NCBI RefSeq assembly: GCF_050753345.1
Contig: NZ_JBLZFX010000019.1
Location: forward strand, 1-64,000
DNA from: Alkalinema pantanalense
GTDB taxonomy: Bacteria; Cyanobacteriota; Cyanobacteriia; Leptolyngbyales; Leptolyngbyaceae
Direction: 5' to 3'
DNA: 64,000 nucleotides
A program made the translations under genes and the position numbers. The notes beneath the pieces are model-generated. The model was not told where the DNA came from. It saw only the letters and a program-made list of their open reading frames with translations, and made no database searches. Positions within the stretch are counted from its first letter, which is position 1. The number at the start of each line of letters is the position of its first letter. Shown here piece after piece: positions 9,259-18,869 of this stretch.

Positions 9259-12200
9259 ATGTCGAATATCAATTTGACGTACTCATCAGAAATGATGACG
9301 AACTATCTTCATGCAGAAATTATCTCGCCCCAGGCTAAGTTTGAAGCCTTGCAGACTGATGATGGCCATTCCCTTTTATTTTCGATCGGAACTGATAATA
9401 CGTTTTACCTAATTCGCGAAGAAAGCGGCACCTCCGCCACCGGCTGGAACAAAGTAGACCTAAGTAGTGCATTCCTTAAAAAAGTCTTTGCAGGCCAACC
9501 TGAGGCTTACTGCCGCACCTTCGAAGTGGGGCAAAGTGTTCAAGATGGCTCGATCGGTATGGCGATGGTGATCAGTACCCCTGCCGGTGACCATTTGTAT
9601 TTGTGCCTAGGTAACTCCAATAAAGACACCACTTGGGCCAATTCTCCTAATTGGGTCTCCTACGAATACGACAATTCCCAAATAAAACTGCCCAAACTGG
9701 ACATTGTTAACGTCTTCTTTTGTGAAACGACAGGCGCAACCCAGTACATCATGGTAGATGTGGTGCGCGATTCCAATAGCGCGGTCAAAACCGTGAGACG
9801 ATTCTACATCGACCCCAGCAAGAAAATGGGACGCTATTGGAACAGCCGTGATCTGCCCATTGACCTCGAAATTGACAAGTATGACAGTTGTCTGGGCAGG
9901 GCGCGGAAAGGGCGCGTGGATGGTCTATATACCGCAGGACGAGCAGGCAGCAGCGGCCAATTAGAGTTCTGCCCAGTGATCAACGTCTATGGCAGTGCGC
10001 CGCCCACGCCCGCTCGACTGAATTTGCCTGGTGGCACGATCGCGAGCGCAATCGCGGCTACCCGCAACGCCGACTTATCTACAGACCTATTTGTGATGAG
10101 TGGCAACGCACTGTACTACTTCTCTAGTTACAACCAAATCGATGGCGCGATCGGTGTACGCCTCATCACCAATGAAACCCTGTCGAACACCAGCAAGCTA
10201 GTTGCCATGTCCCATGATGGCGTAATAACCCTCTGGGGCAAAAATGCCAGTAATCAAGTCTATTACCTGACCTGTCCCCAAGCAGAAGCGGCCAATCCCG
10301 CAGCCTGGAGCGTTCCAGTCCCGATTCTTTCGAGGATTGAGCAGATTTCACCCTATGTCAATGGCGTAGATGGGGGCAACACGATTTTTGCAGCAGGGGA
10401 TGGCAAACTCCAGAAAATCACGCAATCTCCCACCACCACGCTGTGGCAAACCCACGAAATCACCTTACCTCTGCCGCCCCAGGGAAAATCTATTTCCTTT
10501 AACTCCTACACCACCACGTTACAGGTTACCGATCAACAAAATTTGCCCCTCAAGGATATTTCCCTGAGCTTGAGTGCGAGTAGTCGCTGTGTAGTCTACA
10601 TCAACGGTTTGTATTACGTTATTGATAATGCCCCAATTCATGTGACGTCTAATGCCATGGGGATGGTGACGATCGTGGAATCCACGGGCACCTTAACAGG
10701 CACAACCTTTACGGTTTCGACGGGCAGTGGGGCCGCGTTCGTAATTAATCCGATGGAGGAGCCCTTCAAGAAGTTAGCCGCACTGAATACGCCAGAGAAG
10801 CTCAAGGCTGCCCAGGTACGGGATGCTCAAGGGAAGATGACCCCCTTAGTTGCCAGTAACACAGCGACTGATCAACTTCAAACGGTGGCAACGGCTCTGA
10901 CCAGTTTGAATAAAAGCTATGACCAAGCCAATGCAGAGTTAGCGCCGGTGCCTGCAACCGCCATGGCAAGCTTTGCGCCCGTTGCGTCTGTAGCTGTGCC
11001 CATGGCTATGCCAATGGCCTCGATGAACCTAAAAGATGCGATCGTCGTTGCGGCGGGTGATCTGTTCAACTGGTTGAAGTCGGGTATCAAAGCGATCGTC
11101 AACGTCGTAGAAGACGCAGCAACGAAGGCTTGGCACTTCATCGTGCAAATTGGTGAGAAAATCTACCGAGCTGTCCTAGATAGCGTTGAGGCTGTTGTGG
11201 GGGCGGTGGAATGGGTCTTTAAGGCCATTAAGACCGCCATCTCCGAGGTCATTAAATATGTATCCTTCCTGTTTGAATGGGACGATATCCGCCGAACCAA
11301 AGAGGTTTTACACAATTTGATTAAATGCTATCTGCAACATCAGGTTGATGGGCTTCAGACCATGAAGCAAGACTTTGACAACATGATTGGGGATGCAGAG
11401 GCAAAGATTAATCAATGGGCCGGAATTCAAGACTGGTCAGGGATTGGCACCGATATTGCCCAAAAGCCAGCTAGCAGTCAGGCATCCAACCCAATGCAAA
11501 ATCAGACGGCAGCCTCCCTGCATCTCTCCCACCATTTCCAAAACAACGCCCAAAATGTTTCCATCACGGGTAAGGTTCCAGAAGTTGGATTAGTTCAGTC
11601 GCTGGTTGATGATTTGCTGACTGCGCTGAAGCAGGAAGGACAGGTACTAGATGGCGTGGTAGACCAACTCTCGAAGTTGGCTCAAGATTTTGCCAGCCTT
11701 AGCGTCGAGGAGATTCTGAAGCGATTGGCCGGAATCTTGCTGGATGGGGTACTCAGTAGCACTCAAGTGGTCGTAGATGCCATCTTCAATATCCTGACCG
11801 ATCTGGCACAGTCCGCGATCGACTTCCTAGATACCAAAATCCATATTCCGGTCATTTCTGACATTCTCAATGAAATTGGGGTGCCCGATATGTCCTTCTT
11901 GGATGTCTTTTGCTGGATTGCTAGTGTCGCCTACACCGTAGTTTATAAGCTGGCCAAAGGGGAAGCACCCTTCCCGGATAACGAGCACACCACCTTCTTG
12001 AAAAATGCTGCTAGCCTGCGGCAACTGCAACAGGGATTCACGACTTCTCCTGCAAGGGCGATGGCCATGACGGCGGGGCCTGTGCGGAGTAATTCGCTCA
12101 TGAGCTTCCCTGCGATTCCTAAATCGGTACAGACGGCGATCTTTATCATGGGCCATGCGATGGCAGGCTTCTTTGTCTTCAATGCCAACTTTGTGGATAG

Positions 12201-12735
12201 CTTTGAGGCCGCAGCAGAAACTGGAACCAATCCCTTTAGTACTTTCTCTGGGGTGCTAGGGGTGTTGAGTGGCGGATCGGTGGGTTTCGCGAACTTCTTG
12301 GTACCTAAGTTTGCGATCGAGGAAACAGCGATCAGTGTGATGAGCTCGGTCACGACAGGCATTCGGCTACTATGCAAAGGCATTTTTAGTGGCCCTGTCC
12401 AAGGTAAATTTGCAGCCTCGGAAGGGATCATGAACAATCTAGCGGCGGCGGATGGTCGGGCAACCGGGGCCATTGTGGATACCATTTTGATTATTCCCGC
12501 GATTGCTTGTACGGGATGGCACTTCTATGAGTTGGCCCAAAAGTCCGCTGACAGCGATCGTAGTGATGCCATTATTGAGGAAGTCAGTAATTGCACCTCC
12601 TTTATTTCCCGTGTTTCCTATACCGTAGCTGTGAACGATCCCGAACCCCTGTCTAAGGCGATCGGTATTGGGATCATGGTCGGGGCAAATGTGGCTTATT
12701 CCGGGCTACAAACGGCTCAAGCGGCCATAGGGTAA
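9259..12735 (+). CDS. 1158-aa multidomain protein of unknown function, propeller-like N-terminus and helical C-terminus
   Basis: Residues 1-410 look like repeated four-stranded blocks (HLYLCLG, DLFVMSGNALYYFSS, GVITLWGKNASNQVYYLTC), as in a beta-propeller. Residues about 415-500 resemble an Ig/carboxypeptidase-regulatory-like insert (LQVTDQQNLPLKDISLSL). From about 590 the protein is mostly helical, with conserved-looking AWHFIVQIGEKIYRAVLD, AVEWVFKAIKTAI and FLFEWDDIRRTKEVLHNL. The last 250 residues have several hydrophobic stretches rich in Gly and Ala. There is no obvious signal peptide. I recall related uncharacterised proteins in fungi and scattered bacteria. A membrane-acting or lipid-associated partner of the 577-aa neighbour is an inference. 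A strong terminator follows. Confidence 0.75.
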   Translation: MSNINLTYSSEMMTNYLHAEIISPQAKFEALQTDDGHSLLFSIGTDNTFYLIREESGTSATGWNKVDLSSAFLKKVFAGQPEAYCRTFEVGQSVQDGSIGMAMVISTPAGDHLYLCLGNSNKDTTWANSPNWVSYEYDNSQIKLPKLDIVNVFFCETTGATQYIMVDVVRDSNSAVKTVRRFYIDPSKKMGRYWNSRDLPIDLEIDKYDSCLGRARKGRVDGLYTAGRAGSSGQLEFCPVINVYGSAPPTPARLNLPGGTIASAIAATRNADLSTDLFVMSGNALYYFSSYNQIDGAIGVRLITNETLSNTSKLVAMSHDGVITLWGKNASNQVYYLTCPQAEAANPAAWSVPVPILSRIEQISPYVNGVDGGNTIFAAGDGKLQKITQSPTTTLWQTHEITLPLPPQGKSISFNSYTTTLQVTDQQNLPLKDISLSLSASSRCVVYINGLYYVIDNAPIHVTSNAMGMVTIVESTGTLTGTTFTVSTGSGAAFVINPMEEPFKKLAALNTPEKLKAAQVRDAQGKMTPLVASNTATDQLQTVATALTSLNKSYDQANAELAPVPATAMASFAPVASVAVPMAMPMASMNLKDAIVVAAGDLFNWLKSGIKAIVNVVEDAATKAWHFIVQIGEKIYRAVLDSVEAVVGAVEWVFKAIKTAISEVIKYVSFLFEWDDIRRTKEVLHNLIKCYLQHQVDGLQTMKQDFDNMIGDAEAKINQWAGIQDWSGIGTDIAQKPASSQASNPMQNQTAASLHLSHHFQNNAQNVSITGKVPEVGLVQSLVDDLLTALKQEGQVLDGVVDQLSKLAQDFASLSVEEILKRLAGILLDGVLSSTQVVVDAIFNILTDLAQSAIDFLDTKIHIPVISDILNEIGVPDMSFLDVFCWIASVAYTVVYKLAKGEAPFPDNEHTTFLKNAASLRQLQQGFTTSPARAMAMTAGPVRSNSLMSFPAIPKSVQTAIFIMGHAMAGFFVFNANFVDSFEAAAETGTNPFSTFSGVLGVLSGGSVGFANFLVPKFAIEETAISVMSSVTTGIRLLCKGIFSGPVQGKFAASEGIMNNLAAADGRATGAIVDTILIIPAIACTGWHFYELAQKSADSDRSDAIIEEVSNCTSFISRVSYTVAVNDPEPLSKAIGIGIMVGANVAYSGLQTAQAAIG

Positions 12736-12797
12736 GGGATGCCCAGTTAATTGCTATTTAGCAAATAATTTCAATCCAAACAGACTGCCCCAACAAA

Positions 12798-12841
12798 CCT
12801 AGGACAGAGTTACATTACTGTTACCTGTCCTAGGCTTTTTT
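12798..12841 (+). terminator. Intrinsic terminator after the two-gene unknown locus
   Basis: CCTAGGACAG (12798-12807) pairs with CTGTCCTAGG (12825-12834) around a 17-base loop and is followed by CTTTTTTC. It lies 63 bases after the stop of the 1158-aa gene, closing that transcription unit. Confidence 0.85.
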
Positions 12842-12888
12842 CTATTGGAGAAGTCTGGAATGATTGAACCAAGTGACTAAATATCTGC

Positions 12889-12997
12889 TTAGGGATTTGC
12901 AAAGAAATAATATCCCCTCTTCATTCCCCTACCCTCCTACCCTTTTACTCTCCTACCCCTACCCAATTGGGATTTTATTTATGCGCTGTTCCCTTAG
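12889..12997. repeat. 109-bp dispersed repeat, copy 1 (MITE-like)
   Basis: This segment, from TTAGGGATTTGCAAAG to CGCTGTTCCCTTAG, recurs with the same length and no difference that I can see at 54695-54803. Its ends are imperfect inverted repeats (TTAGGGA against CTAAGGGA read from the other end), it is pyrimidine-rich in the middle and contains the palindrome CCCAATTGGG. It is too short to encode anything, so I infer a miniature non-autonomous element. I could not see a clear target duplication. Confidence 0.75.
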
Positions 12998-13360
12998 GCC
13001 CATGTAAGCATTTTTTTCGGATGGCTAGTCAGGGTTTATAGCTCTGTTCAATGCAAAATTTTATTGCATTTTATTGCTTTTATCGACTAGCAAATTATTA
13101 TTTGCAAACGAGAATGTTTGTAGTTTTCACTAGTTTTTGATCTAGATTCCTCAAGGCAATGCCCCGATCGAACGGTCTATCAATTCCTGACACAGGGGCT
13201 GAATTAACAGACTCTGGGATGGTATTGTGACAGCATCTCAGGTTTTTCAAGGAATCGGTGGAGAACCGTCTGTATCCTGACTTCGTGGAGTCTCGGGATT
13301 CCACAGAACTCTATACAGAATTAACTCCTTGTGCGCCTCTATACTTATCTTCCTCTGAAT

Positions 13361-14671
13361 ATGTCAGCCCCCTATCCCAGTGGGTCCCTCGCCTTGGATT
13401 CACCCTATTATCTGGAGCGCCCCACCCTTGAAGAACCCGCCTACACCGAAATCAAAAAGCCAGGTGCGCTGGTTCGCATCAAAGCCCCTCGGGAAATGGG
13501 CAAAACCTCTCTGTTGCTCAGATTGCTGGACTTTGCCCAACACCAGGACTATCACACCGTCAGTTTGAATCTAGAACAGGTCGATGACGCGATTCTCAAT
13601 GATTTAAATCGTTTTTTGCGCTGGTTGTGTGCCAATGTAACACGCCAATTGGGTTTGGTGCCTTGCCTGGATGACTACTGGGATGAAGATATTGGGAGCA
13701 AAGTTAGCTGTACCCTATATTTTCGAGGCTATTTGTTAGAGCAAATTAAAAAGCCACTGGTACTTGCGATCGATGAAGTGAACTATCTGTTTGAGCATCC
13801 TCAAGTGGCTAAGGATGTGTTGCCGCTGTTCCGCTCCTGGTACGAAGAAGCCAAACGGCTCCCCATTTGGCAAAAACTGCGTCTTGTGGTAGCACACTCC
13901 ACGGAAATTTACGTTCCCCTCCAACTGACCCAATCGCCTTTTAATGTGGGCTTGCCGCTCGAACTGGAGCCATTTAATTTGGCACAGGTCAAAGAGTTGG
14001 CGCAACGCTACCAACTAGACTGGACATCCCAACAGCCAGAAGCCCTGATTTCTCTTCTGGGTGGCCATCCTGCCCTGGTACACTTGGCGATTTATCACCT
14101 GAGTTGTAGCAAGCTAACGTTTCAAGAGTTGATGGCAACCGCTGCCACCTCTAGCGGCATTTATGCCCATCATTTGCAGCGTCACGCCGCTGTTCTGCAA
14201 GAACAACCGGATTTGGCCCAAGCGCTCATCTCTGTGATGTCCACCGCTACTCCTTCCAAACTCGATCCGATTCAAGCCTATAAATTGCACAGCCTAGGAC
14301 TCATCAATCTAATCGGCGATCGGGCGACCCAGGGCTGTGAACTCTATCGTCGCTATTTTGCACCGTCGACCCTATCGACCCCAGTCCCTAGTCCTCGCCG
14401 CAAGCGGGGGGTGATTCTGACTGCGCAGGGGTTGGACAAACTGCAAACAGCGAAACGGGATATGGAGGAACGGGAAAATCGGGGGCAGCGGTTGACCCTA
14501 GAACAACTCAGTGAACGAACCGGGCTATCGGTCGATACTTTGATGAAGGTTCAATCTCGGGCAGGGAAGGTGGATAAGCAGACGTTGAAGATCTACTTCC
14601 AGTCCTTGGGCTTAAGCTTGTCCGCTGACGATTTTGAGTTTCCAATGTCCGAGGAGGTCAGTGGTCATTAA
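13361..14671 (+). CDS. AAA-like (AAA_35) STAND ATPase with C-terminal HTH-like domain
   Basis: From the ATG at 13361 the 436-residue protein starts with the family signature PSGSLALDSPYYLERP, then has a P-loop (REMGKTSLL) and a Walker B (LVLAIDEVNYLFE). This is the cyanobacterial AAA-like ATPase family PF14516. The last 80 residues (RKRGVILTAQGLDKL, LEQLSERTGLSVDTL, then SLGLSLSADDFEFP) match the HTH-like module that usually occupies the N-terminus of cyanobacterial STAND/WD40 or pentapeptide proteins. An alternative GTG start at 13331 adds ten unconserved residues. Likely a signalling or effector-recruiting ATPase; partner unknown. Confidence 0.85.
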   Translation: MSAPYPSGSLALDSPYYLERPTLEEPAYTEIKKPGALVRIKAPREMGKTSLLLRLLDFAQHQDYHTVSLNLEQVDDAILNDLNRFLRWLCANVTRQLGLVPCLDDYWDEDIGSKVSCTLYFRGYLLEQIKKPLVLAIDEVNYLFEHPQVAKDVLPLFRSWYEEAKRLPIWQKLRLVVAHSTEIYVPLQLTQSPFNVGLPLELEPFNLAQVKELAQRYQLDWTSQQPEALISLLGGHPALVHLAIYHLSCSKLTFQELMATAATSSGIYAHHLQRHAAVLQEQPDLAQALISVMSTATPSKLDPIQAYKLHSLGLINLIGDRATQGCELYRRYFAPSTLSTPVPSPRRKRGVILTAQGLDKLQTAKRDMEERENRGQRLTLEQLSERTGLSVDTLMKVQSRAGKVDKQTLKIYFQSLGLSLSADDFEFPMSEEVSGH

Positions 14672-14717
14672 AACGTCGTAACCATCCTGTAGTGACTCAA
14701 CTGTCTGGTTTTATCTG

Positions 14718-14790
14718 CGTACTTTAGGATTTCAATTAGAATCATGATTGTAGTAATCATGATTCTAATTGTCAAAAATTTTAAAGTACG
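14718..14790. repeat. 73-nt nested perfect inverted repeat upstream of the lipoxygenase genes
   Basis: An inner pair of exactly complementary 17-base arms (CAATTAGAATCATGATT at 14733-14749 and 14755-14771) closes a five-base loop. An outer pair, CGTACTTTA (14718-14726) and TAAAGTACG (14782-14790), encloses it. It lies between the AAA-like gene and the first lipoxygenase gene. It may be a strong RNA hairpin, a terminator without a T-tract, or a small mobile palindrome. Confidence 0.8.
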
Positions 14791-14902
14791 TTGCTTTTGG
14801 AATGGGATGAACCATTTACAAAAGCTGCAGGAAAATCTAAAAAGACGTTGAGTATTTTCGCAGAATTATTAGAGAAACGATTAGTCTTTCAATTAATGGT
14901 TC

Positions 14903-16813
14903 GTGTTTGGGTCAACCTCATTTTCTAGATCAGCTGTGTTTCCAACTCTGCCTCAAAGCGATCGCAATCCCGCTGCCCGTCAGGCTCAACTTAACCGAGC
15001 GCGGGCCAAATATACCTTTGTCCATGCCTATCAGAGTGATGACTGTTCCCAGGGAGTGGGGTTGCTGGCTGATTTGCCCTACGACCAGCAATTTACCTTG
15101 CCTTACTTGGCCCAGGTTTTGACAGTAGATAGTACGCTCTTGGCAAACCAAGCCGCGATCGACTTGGAATTTCTGACGGGGGCGTCGCAGGGCAGCGTGA
15201 CGATCAACGATTGGTTCAGCTTAGCGAAATCGCTGACCGATCGCGCCTTTTTCCTAGCGCAACCTACAAAGGCAGCTCGACGCATTGCCGATAGTTTTCC
15301 ACTGAACTTGGAGAAATACAACGCCCTCTTTGCGTTGATTGGCCAACCCGAAATTGTCAGTGTTTACCGTCAATCCCAGAGCCAACGAGATCGGGCCTTT
15401 GCTTGGCAGCGATTGGCCGGAGCCAACCCCATGGTATTGCGGGGAATCACAACCCTGTCTGCTCCCGATCGAACTTGGATAACAGGCTGTAACGGTGAAG
15501 AAATCCTGGCTCCCCTGCCGCCGGGAGTCATGCCCGCCAATTTCCCCGTGGACAATGCCCTGTACCAACGGGTCATGGGAACCCAAGACTCCTTAGAAAA
15601 AGCTGCCGCCGAACATCGCCTCTACCTCGCGGACTATCGCCTGCTGATGAATTTGCCCCAGGGAACATGGCGGAAGAACGGGTTGCCGCAAGATCGCTAT
15701 CTCTATGCCCCCTTGGCGCTGTTTGCTTGGCAACCGGGGGACGATCGCACCTTGGGAGCATTCAAACCCGTGGCCATTCAGTGCCAGCAATGGCCCGTGG
15801 ATGCCTCCAATCCTATCTTTACTCCCTTGGATGGCTACCGCTGGCAAATGGCGCAAACGGTGGTGCAATGCGCCGATGGAGTCTTGCAGGAAATGGTGCA
15901 TCACTTGGGCTATACCCATATGGTGATTGAAGCGGCGATCGTGGCCGCTTACCGTAACCTAGCTCCCTCCCATCCGATCTATGTCCTCCTCGATCCCCAT
16001 TTCCAATTCACCCTCGCCCTGAACGACTACGCCACCAAACACTTGATTGCGCCGGGGGGCCAAGTCGATGCCCTATTTGGTACCACGCTCGAGGGATCAT
16101 TAACGGCCTTGGTGCGGGGACTGCGGGAATATAACTTTAGTCGGGCTGCTCCTCCGAAAGAGCTGGCCGATCGCAGAGTCGATAATGTTCTGGGACTCCC
16201 GGACTACCCCTACCGTGACGATGCCCTGCGGGTCTGGCAGCCACTGCAACAATTTGTCCAGCGTTATGTAGCACTGTATTACGGCAGTGATGAGGATGTG
16301 CAGCAGGATTGGGAATTGCAGCACTTTTTGCAAGCCTTTGGCGATCCCCAACAGGGTAATATTTCCGGTGTGCCCACGCCATTGACCACCCGTGAGCAAT
16401 TGGTAGAGGCGGTGGCAACGCTGATTTTCACGGCAACGGCTCAGCATTCGGCCTTGAACTATGCGCAGTTCCCGTTTATGGGCTATGTGCCTAATTTGAC
16501 AGGTGCCCTCTATGCGCCTGCCCCCACCCAGGACACCCCACAGGCACAAAGCAGCTGGCTAGCCATGCTGCCGCCGACCTCCCAAGCATTACAGCAATTC
16601 GTCATCCTCTATCAACTTTCCAATGTGCGGTTTTCTGTCCTGGGACAGTATGAGCCCTTTTATTTTGAGGATCGGCGGGTGGATGGGTTGGTGCAAAAGT
16701 TGCGTCAGGAGTTAGCCCTTGCAGAAACGGCGATGCAAAACGTCGATCAATATCGATTTTTGTCCTATCCCTACCTGCAGCCTTCGACGATCGGGAATAG
16801 TATTTTTATTTAA
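14903..16813 (+). CDS. Lipoxygenase (single-domain bacterial type), copy 1
   Basis: The 636-residue product carries the full iron-ligand set: HHLGYTH gives H334 and H339 (H-x4-H), HSALN gives H515 and N519, and the chain ends in isoleucine (SIFI). The region HPIYVLLDPHFQFTLALN is also typical. Lipoxygenases insert O2 into polyunsaturated fatty acids to form hydroperoxides. There is no PLAT domain and no signal peptide, so a compact cytosolic or membrane-peripheral enzyme is likely. The start is uncertain: GTG at 14903 is the first possible codon after an in-frame stop, and GTG at 14936 would align better with the paralogue. A second lipoxygenase gene follows after 110 bases. Confidence 0.92.
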   Translation: MFGSTSFSRSAVFPTLPQSDRNPAARQAQLNRARAKYTFVHAYQSDDCSQGVGLLADLPYDQQFTLPYLAQVLTVDSTLLANQAAIDLEFLTGASQGSVTINDWFSLAKSLTDRAFFLAQPTKAARRIADSFPLNLEKYNALFALIGQPEIVSVYRQSQSQRDRAFAWQRLAGANPMVLRGITTLSAPDRTWITGCNGEEILAPLPPGVMPANFPVDNALYQRVMGTQDSLEKAAAEHRLYLADYRLLMNLPQGTWRKNGLPQDRYLYAPLALFAWQPGDDRTLGAFKPVAIQCQQWPVDASNPIFTPLDGYRWQMAQTVVQCADGVLQEMVHHLGYTHMVIEAAIVAAYRNLAPSHPIYVLLDPHFQFTLALNDYATKHLIAPGGQVDALFGTTLEGSLTALVRGLREYNFSRAAPPKELADRRVDNVLGLPDYPYRDDALRVWQPLQQFVQRYVALYYGSDEDVQQDWELQHFLQAFGDPQQGNISGVPTPLTTREQLVEAVATLIFTATAQHSALNYAQFPFMGYVPNLTGALYAPAPTQDTPQAQSSWLAMLPPTSQALQQFVILYQLSNVRFSVLGQYEPFYFEDRRVDGLVQKLRQELALAETAMQNVDQYRFLSYPYLQPSTIGNSIFI

Positions 16814-16923
16814 AAATGGATTCATTTAATGCTGTATTTCTAGTCTTGATTTTGTTGAGGATTCCGTTTTAGCAACTGGCTTAATTTTCCAATCTTGGCT
16901 GTATTTATTTATCAAACACCGCT

Positions 16924-18723
16924 ATGTTGTTTTCCCTCGATCCCTTAATGCCCTCCTTGCCCCAGGATGATCCCTGCCCCGATGGGCGAGCGGCCTGCCT
17001 TGCGGCGAGTCGTGCCATCTATCAATTTGATACCAGCTACGCCGATGTGGGTTTTGTACAACAGGTGCCGATTTGGGATCAGTTTTCTCCGGACTATCTG
17101 GCTACCTTTGCTAAGCTCCAGGGGATCGTTTACGCCAACCAAGCGGTTGCCACAGTCCAGCAATGCCAGTGGGCACCGGAGGGGGGATTCCGGTTTGCGG
17201 TGAACCAAATGCGATCGCGGCTGCAAGATCGGGAATTGCAATCCCTGTATGGGCCCAGCCGAGATCCTCGCGTTCCCACCTTTGACGAACGCGCGCCCCT
17301 GTCCATTACCGACTATGAACAACTGTTCCAACTGATTGCGCCACCACCCAATCGCTACCGTTGGCAGGAGGATTGGGCCTTTGCTTGGCAACGCATTGCG
17401 GGAACTGCACCAATTTTGATTCGATCGGTCCAGGAGGCGCTGCCGGAGAATTTGCCAGTGACGGAAGCCCACATGCAGCGGGCCACGGGTGGGCGCGATA
17501 GTCTAGCCGCCGCCTTGGCCGAGGGACGGTTGTTTATTGTCGATTTTTCGATTTTGCAGGGGATTGCAGCGGGGATTACCGATCACTATCGCAAGTATCT
17601 CTATGCCCCGATCGTACTGCTCCGGTGGGATCCCCAGGCAACCTGTCCCCCCGGTGGCCCGCCCGGTCGGCTGCTGCCCGTTGCCATCCAATGCGGTCAA
17701 GTTCCCAATCCCCAAACGCCGATTTTGACCCCTGCCGATGGGGTGGCTTGGGAGATGGCCAAGGTCGTTGTGCAAAGCGCAGACAGTAACTATCACGGGG
17801 TGGTTGAACATTTGGGGCGCTGCCATATGATGGCGGCTTGGATTGCCCTCTATACCTTCCGTCATCTAGCTCCCAGCCATCCGCTGCGGGTATTGCTGAC
17901 GCCCCATTTCCAGTTCACGTTGGCGGTGAATGTGCCCACCCGATCGCTCCTGTCCCCCGGTGGCCGCACGCCCCGTCTCCAGGCTGTGAGTTTGGAGAGT
18001 GCGATTCAACTGGTGAAGCGGGGATTCGCAGAGTTTGATTGGAATGCGTTAACCCCGCCTACGGACTTTAGCCGCCGGGGCGTTCTCGATCGCGATGTGC
18101 TACCCGTTTATCCCTACCGGGATGATGCCCTGCCACAGTGGGAGGCGATTCGGGCCTTTGTGGGAGATTATGTGGCCCTCTATTACAGTAGCGATCGGGA
18201 TGTGACGGAGGACTTTGAACTTCAGGATTGGTTCCGCCACATGGGCAGCGGCGAAGGGGCCCAAATCAAGGGCATGGGACGGGATGGGCAGGTGGCAACC
18301 CGTGAGGACTTAGCCGATCTTGTGGCGCAAATTATCTTCCGGGTGACGGTGTTCCATGCGCTGATTAACTACACGGTGTTTCCCGCGATGGCCTTTGTGC
18401 CCAACATGCCCACAGCAATTTATGGGCCAGCTCCTACCTCAAGTGAGGGGTATCAACCGGATGATCTGCTCCCACTTTTGCCGCCGATGGCCATTGCCTT
18501 GGACACCCTTAGCGATGTCTATGTGGTGGGTCACTTACGCTGCAATCAGCTAGGGCAATACGCGCCCTGCCATTTTGTCGATCGGCGGGTGCGTCCGTTG
18601 GTAGTGCGGTTACAAAATCGTCTGGCGCAAATTGAACAGGAGATTCAGTCATCCAATCAGTATCGTCTGGCTCCGTTTGAAATCCTATTGCCATCTAACA
18701 TTCCCCAGAGCATTCACATTTAG
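16924..18723 (+). CDS. Lipoxygenase (single-domain bacterial type), copy 2
   Basis: This 599-residue paralogue of the preceding gene keeps all predicted iron ligands: HLGRCH (H296, H301), HALIN (H478, N482) and C-terminal isoleucine (SIHI). Shared blocks include WAFAWQRIAG, YPYRDDALPQWEAI and APCHFVDRRV. The sequence around the helix-2 motif differs (LGRCH against LGYTH), as do several nearby positions, so substrate or regiospecificity may differ; that is inference. ATG at 16924 is the first in-frame start. Tandem arrangement suggests duplication followed by divergence, and co-transcription is likely. Confidence 0.92.
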   Translation: MLFSLDPLMPSLPQDDPCPDGRAACLAASRAIYQFDTSYADVGFVQQVPIWDQFSPDYLATFAKLQGIVYANQAVATVQQCQWAPEGGFRFAVNQMRSRLQDRELQSLYGPSRDPRVPTFDERAPLSITDYEQLFQLIAPPPNRYRWQEDWAFAWQRIAGTAPILIRSVQEALPENLPVTEAHMQRATGGRDSLAAALAEGRLFIVDFSILQGIAAGITDHYRKYLYAPIVLLRWDPQATCPPGGPPGRLLPVAIQCGQVPNPQTPILTPADGVAWEMAKVVVQSADSNYHGVVEHLGRCHMMAAWIALYTFRHLAPSHPLRVLLTPHFQFTLAVNVPTRSLLSPGGRTPRLQAVSLESAIQLVKRGFAEFDWNALTPPTDFSRRGVLDRDVLPVYPYRDDALPQWEAIRAFVGDYVALYYSSDRDVTEDFELQDWFRHMGSGEGAQIKGMGRDGQVATREDLADLVAQIIFRVTVFHALINYTVFPAMAFVPNMPTAIYGPAPTSSEGYQPDDLLPLLPPMAIALDTLSDVYVVGHLRCNQLGQYAPCHFVDRRVRPLVVRLQNRLAQIEQEIQSSNQYRLAPFEILLPSNIPQSIHI

Positions 18724-18869
18724 ATTGATTTTTAGGTGGCTTACGTCTGATTTTAGATAACTTTAGTGTTTTTAGAATGCTTAAATTTGGCTTTAAATAA
18801 TTCATCCCACTGTTTTAGGAATCGGGTTTCATTTGTTGGATTAGATATTTTATTTTTTGCGATTTTTCC

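Noticed and set aside
14791..14902. Possible BrnT-like toxin remnant (LLLEWDE...) before the lipoxygenase gene
   Set aside because: Only a few residues resemble the family and no start or domain continues; judged a chance match.
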